Shown piece after piece: positions 5,474 through 6,914 of a DNA stretch of 6,914 nt (its first letter is position 1; every line of letters starts with the position of its first letter). The stretch lies in contig CAMICF010000157.1 in the NCBI GenBank assembly GCA_946222495.1, forward strand, positions 1 through 6,914, written 5' to 3'. The notes below the pieces were generated by a model, which was given only the letters and a program-made list of their open reading frames with translations, was not told the origin of the DNA and did not search any database. Position numbers and translations under genes: made by a program. Source of the DNA: an uncultured Janibacter sp. (lineage in GTDB: Bacteria > Actinomycetota > Actinomycetes > Actinomycetales > Dermatophilaceae).

Positions 5474-5510
5474 GACCGGCTCGATCTCAGGACTCAGCCG
5501 CCCGTGATGG

Positions 5511-6434
5511 TCAGACGTCGTCAGGCTCGATGAGGCCTTCGGCGACCGCCCACCGGTGGAACACCTGGTTGATCTCCTCGTCGCTGACCTCTTTGGGGCG
5601 CAGGGTGATGCCGGTGAGGGGAAAGGACCACCCCTGGGCGATGCCTCGGACGTCGTCGTCGCCGGCGAAGTCGTCCCGCAGCGTCCCCTCGCGCTCGAGG
5701 GCCAGCAGGACTGTGTGGTTGAGCTTCTCCAGGTTTCGGTAGTGCGGTTCCTCCTTGAACGTACCGCTGTCGCTGCGCCAGGTATCTGCGATGACTGTGA
5801 GCCCCTCGGGTGTCAGGCACCCGGCGCGCTCGAGCATCGGCAGCAGGTCCACGATCGGGGGCACGAGCAGCTCCGCGCGCCGGGCGCCGGGCAGCCACAC
5901 ACTCTCCGGGGAGACCCAGCGCCCCAGCACAGCGGTGACCGGTGGCCCGGCACCGTTGCTGGCGTCCTTGAGCGCTCGCTCTTCCTCGTAGGTCAGGACG
6001 TAGTCGACGTAGAGCAGCTCCTCGCGCTCTTGGAGCATCGGGTTTCGGCTGACGACGGGAAGGTCTTCGAGGAACACCTGGCTGCGCCTCAGCTCGTCGA
6101 CGTGTTGGTGGACCTCCGTGAGGCTTGCGGGGTTGCCCTCGTAGGTCCAGACGTAGATCAGACGGGCGAGATGCTGACCCATCGACCTCAGCAGCGAGAG
6201 GTCCTGCCAGCCGTCACGAGCGAGGTCGAGGAGCATCATCGCCTTGGCCGCTTCCTCGGTGGCGTACGAGGCCAGCACCGCGGCCCCACGGGGACGCCCC
6301 GCCTGATGACATGCCTGCGCGTCGTCCATCAGGCTCGCGGTGTTCTCGGCGAGCAGCTGCAGGCCGTCTGCGACGACCCGTAGGAGCTGAGTGCGTGGGA
6401 TCTGGCCGAGGTAGGTGAAGCCGCGTGCCTGCAT
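5511..6434 (-). CDS. AbiV-like HEPN-domain abortive infection protein
   Basis: The product is 307 residues, soluble. The N-terminal third has the AbiV/HEPN helical pattern: LLAENTASLMDDAQACHQAG (28-46), then AAVLASYATEEAAKAMMLLD (51-70) with the typical Glu-Glu-x-x-Lys. RSMGQH follows at 83-88, an Rx4H motif as found at the active site of HEPN ribonucleases. AbiV of Lactococcus protects against phage by blocking translation; the mode of action here is inferred from family only. Residues about 130-307 are not recognised; they include a Leu-rich helical segment (LLVPPIVDLLPMLERAG, 189-205) and an acidic end (EPDDV). Classic AbiV is about 200 residues, so this is a longer variant. The start at ATG 6434 begins just before the homology; the frame upstream to 6692 overlaps the hydrolase gene. 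The ribosome-binding site is weak. It stands apart from the translocase operon and is probably a cargo defence gene. Confidence 0.75.
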   Translation of the reverse strand: MQARGFTYLGQIPRTQLLRVVADGLQLLAENTASLMDDAQACHQAGRPRGAAVLASYATEEAAKAMMLLDLARDGWQDLSLLRSMGQHLARLIYVWTYEGNPASLTEVHQHVDELRRSQVFLEDLPVVSRNPMLQEREELLYVDYVLTYEEERALKDASNGAGPPVTAVLGRWVSPESVWLPGARRAELLVPPIVDLLPMLERAGCLTPEGLTVIADTWRSDSGTFKEEPHYRNLEKLNHTVLLALEREGTLRDDFAGDDDVRGIAQGWSFPLTGITLRPKEVSDEEINQVFHRWAVAEGLIEPDDV

Positions 6435-6480
6435 CGTCGAAGTGTGGCCTGTGGGGCCGTTTCGCGCACCACACTCGACG
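6435..6480. promoter_or_regulatory. Inverted repeat abutting the AbiV-like start codon
   Basis: CGTCGAAGTGTGG (6435-6447) and CCACACTCGACG (6469-6480) pair over 12 bases with a single bulged A and a 21-base spacer. One arm touches the ATG at 6434, and the repeat fills most of the 83-base gap after the hydrolase gene. As DNA it could be an operator; as RNA it would bury the translation start. Either would keep a toxic defence protein in check. No clear promoter could be placed. Confidence 0.6.
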
Positions 6481-6517
6481 CACGATTGGTGTATCTGGTG
6501 CAGTGCGCGCCCGGGTT

Positions 6518-6914
6518 CTACTGGTAGCTGACGTGGACGTGGTCGAGGTGGTTCTCGGTGTCGCTGCCCCGGTTCTCCATGGGGCGCCAGCCCTCGCCGT
6601 CGCGAGAGGTGTTCCAGATCTTCTGGTCGAAGATCACGTACTGGATGCCCAGGTCGTCGGCGTTCTTGCGGGTCCACTCGGCGATGCGCCATCCCAGGGC
6701 CCGGCCGCTGGTGGAGCGGTAGTCCTCGATCATGAAGTCCACGGCCTTGCCGGCACCGTGGTCGCTGGGGCCGACACGCTCAGCCACGCCGTACATCGTC
6801 GTGATCTGCGGGAAGGCGCTGGAGGTGCAGCGCAGCCCGCGCAGGGCGGAGGGCTGCAGGCCATTCTCGCCGGGGCTGGTGGTGGCCTTGCAGGACATGC
6901 CGGGCGGGTCGGGC
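6518..6914 (-). CDS. C-terminal domain of a secreted cell-wall hydrolase, LAS/M15-like (5' end outside window)
   Basis: The frame is open from the window edge to the TAG at 6518-6520; about 131 residues are visible. Numbering from the internal Met at 6898, a Cys pair (3 and 24) could form a disulfide in an exported protein. SDHGAGKAVDFM (45-56) fits the SxHxxGxAxD metal-binding pattern of LAS/M15 peptidases (His47, Asp54). The C-terminal LDHVHVSYQ supplies further histidines (120, 122). I recognise this as the tail domain attached to lysozyme-, M23- or NlpC/P60-type hydrolases in actinobacteria, annotated ARB-07466-like in some databases. Pro/Gly codons (PDPPG) just before it look like a linker, so a second catalytic domain probably lies upstream off the window. 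In conjugative elements such enzymes open the peptidoglycan for the transfer channel. An independent start at 6898 is possible but less likely. Confidence 0.85.
   Translation of the reverse strand, partial: PDPPGMSCKATTSPGENGLQPSALRGLRCTSSAFPQITTMYGVAERVGPSDHGAGKAVDFMIEDYRSTSGRALGWRIAEWTRKNADDLGIQYVIFDQKIWNTSRDGEGWRPMENRGSDTENHLDHVHVSYQ

Larger units (their letters stand above)
5163..5510. other. Non-coding block between RHH regulator and AbiV-like gene; candidate cis-acting region
   Basis: I see no supported gene in these 348 bases. From the RHH side it holds a small perfect hairpin (GAGGC-GAA-GCCTC, 5200-5212) and an AT-richer patch (5245-5256). Next come short direct repeats at 13- and 26-base steps (5253-5361) and a perfect 7-base-stem hairpin (5333-5352). 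CAGACCCGC occurs twice at 5372-5380 and 5392-5400. A GC-rich inverted repeat lies at 5437-5473. On the minus strand TATACA (5255-5250) could be a -10 element reading toward the RHH gene, but no convincing -35 accompanies it. The density of repeats suggests a regulatory, transfer or replication site. Confidence 0.6.

Noticed and set aside
5163..5510. CRISPR array or tRNA/att site in the repeat-rich gap
   Set aside because: Repeats are too short and degenerate for CRISPR, and no tRNA cloverleaf or integrase gene is visible in the window.
6435..6692. N-terminal extension of the AbiV-like protein to 6692
   Set aside because: It overlaps the hydrolase gene in another frame, is Arg/Pro/His-rich and shows no family similarity.

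Overview
The window is GC-rich throughout, with strong GC bias at third codon positions. It carries a WhiB protein, which is essentially confined to Actinomycetota and their phages and plasmids, so the host is an actinomycete; genus cannot be read from the sequence. The gene set (FtsK/TraB-type DNA translocase, cell-wall hydrolase tail, WhiB, small HTH and RHH proteins, AbiV-type HEPN protein, secreted HNH nuclease) points to an integrative conjugative element or conjugative plasmid, not core chromosome. All ten supported coding regions lie on the minus strand, so transcription runs from high to low coordinates.

Layout, upstream to downstream. (1) 6914-6518: C-terminal end of a secreted cell-wall hydrolase with LAS/M15-like metal-ligand motifs, 5' end outside the window. 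(2) 6434-5511: AbiV-like HEPN protein with an Rx4H motif and an unassigned C-terminal half, preceded by a strong inverted repeat touching its start codon. (3) 5510-5121: non-coding block with 13/26-bp-phased direct repeats, a perfect hairpin, and a tandem pair of TGTCATGACA palindromes just before an RHH regulator (5120-4899). (4) 4898-4669: a second non-coding block with two further inverted repeats. (5) 4668-1: a compact seven-gene operon of FtsK/TraB translocase, possible winged-helix protein, WhiB, two-TM membrane protein, unknown acidic protein, HTH protein with a WAPPLAWDDD signature, and exported DUF1524-type HNH nuclease. Its last five genes are joined by 4- or 8-base overlaps.

Inferred joint role: the hydrolase opens the peptidoglycan, the FtsK-like ATPase moves DNA at the membrane with the small membrane protein as a possible accessory, and the RHH, WhiB and HTH proteins set expression. 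The AbiV-like protein is a candidate phage-defence cargo gene. The phased repeats and palindromes between the RHH and AbiV genes are the best candidates in the window for a cis-acting site (operator, transfer origin or replication iterons). No integrase, relaxase, replication protein, tRNA, rRNA, CRISPR array or insertion sequence is visible here.
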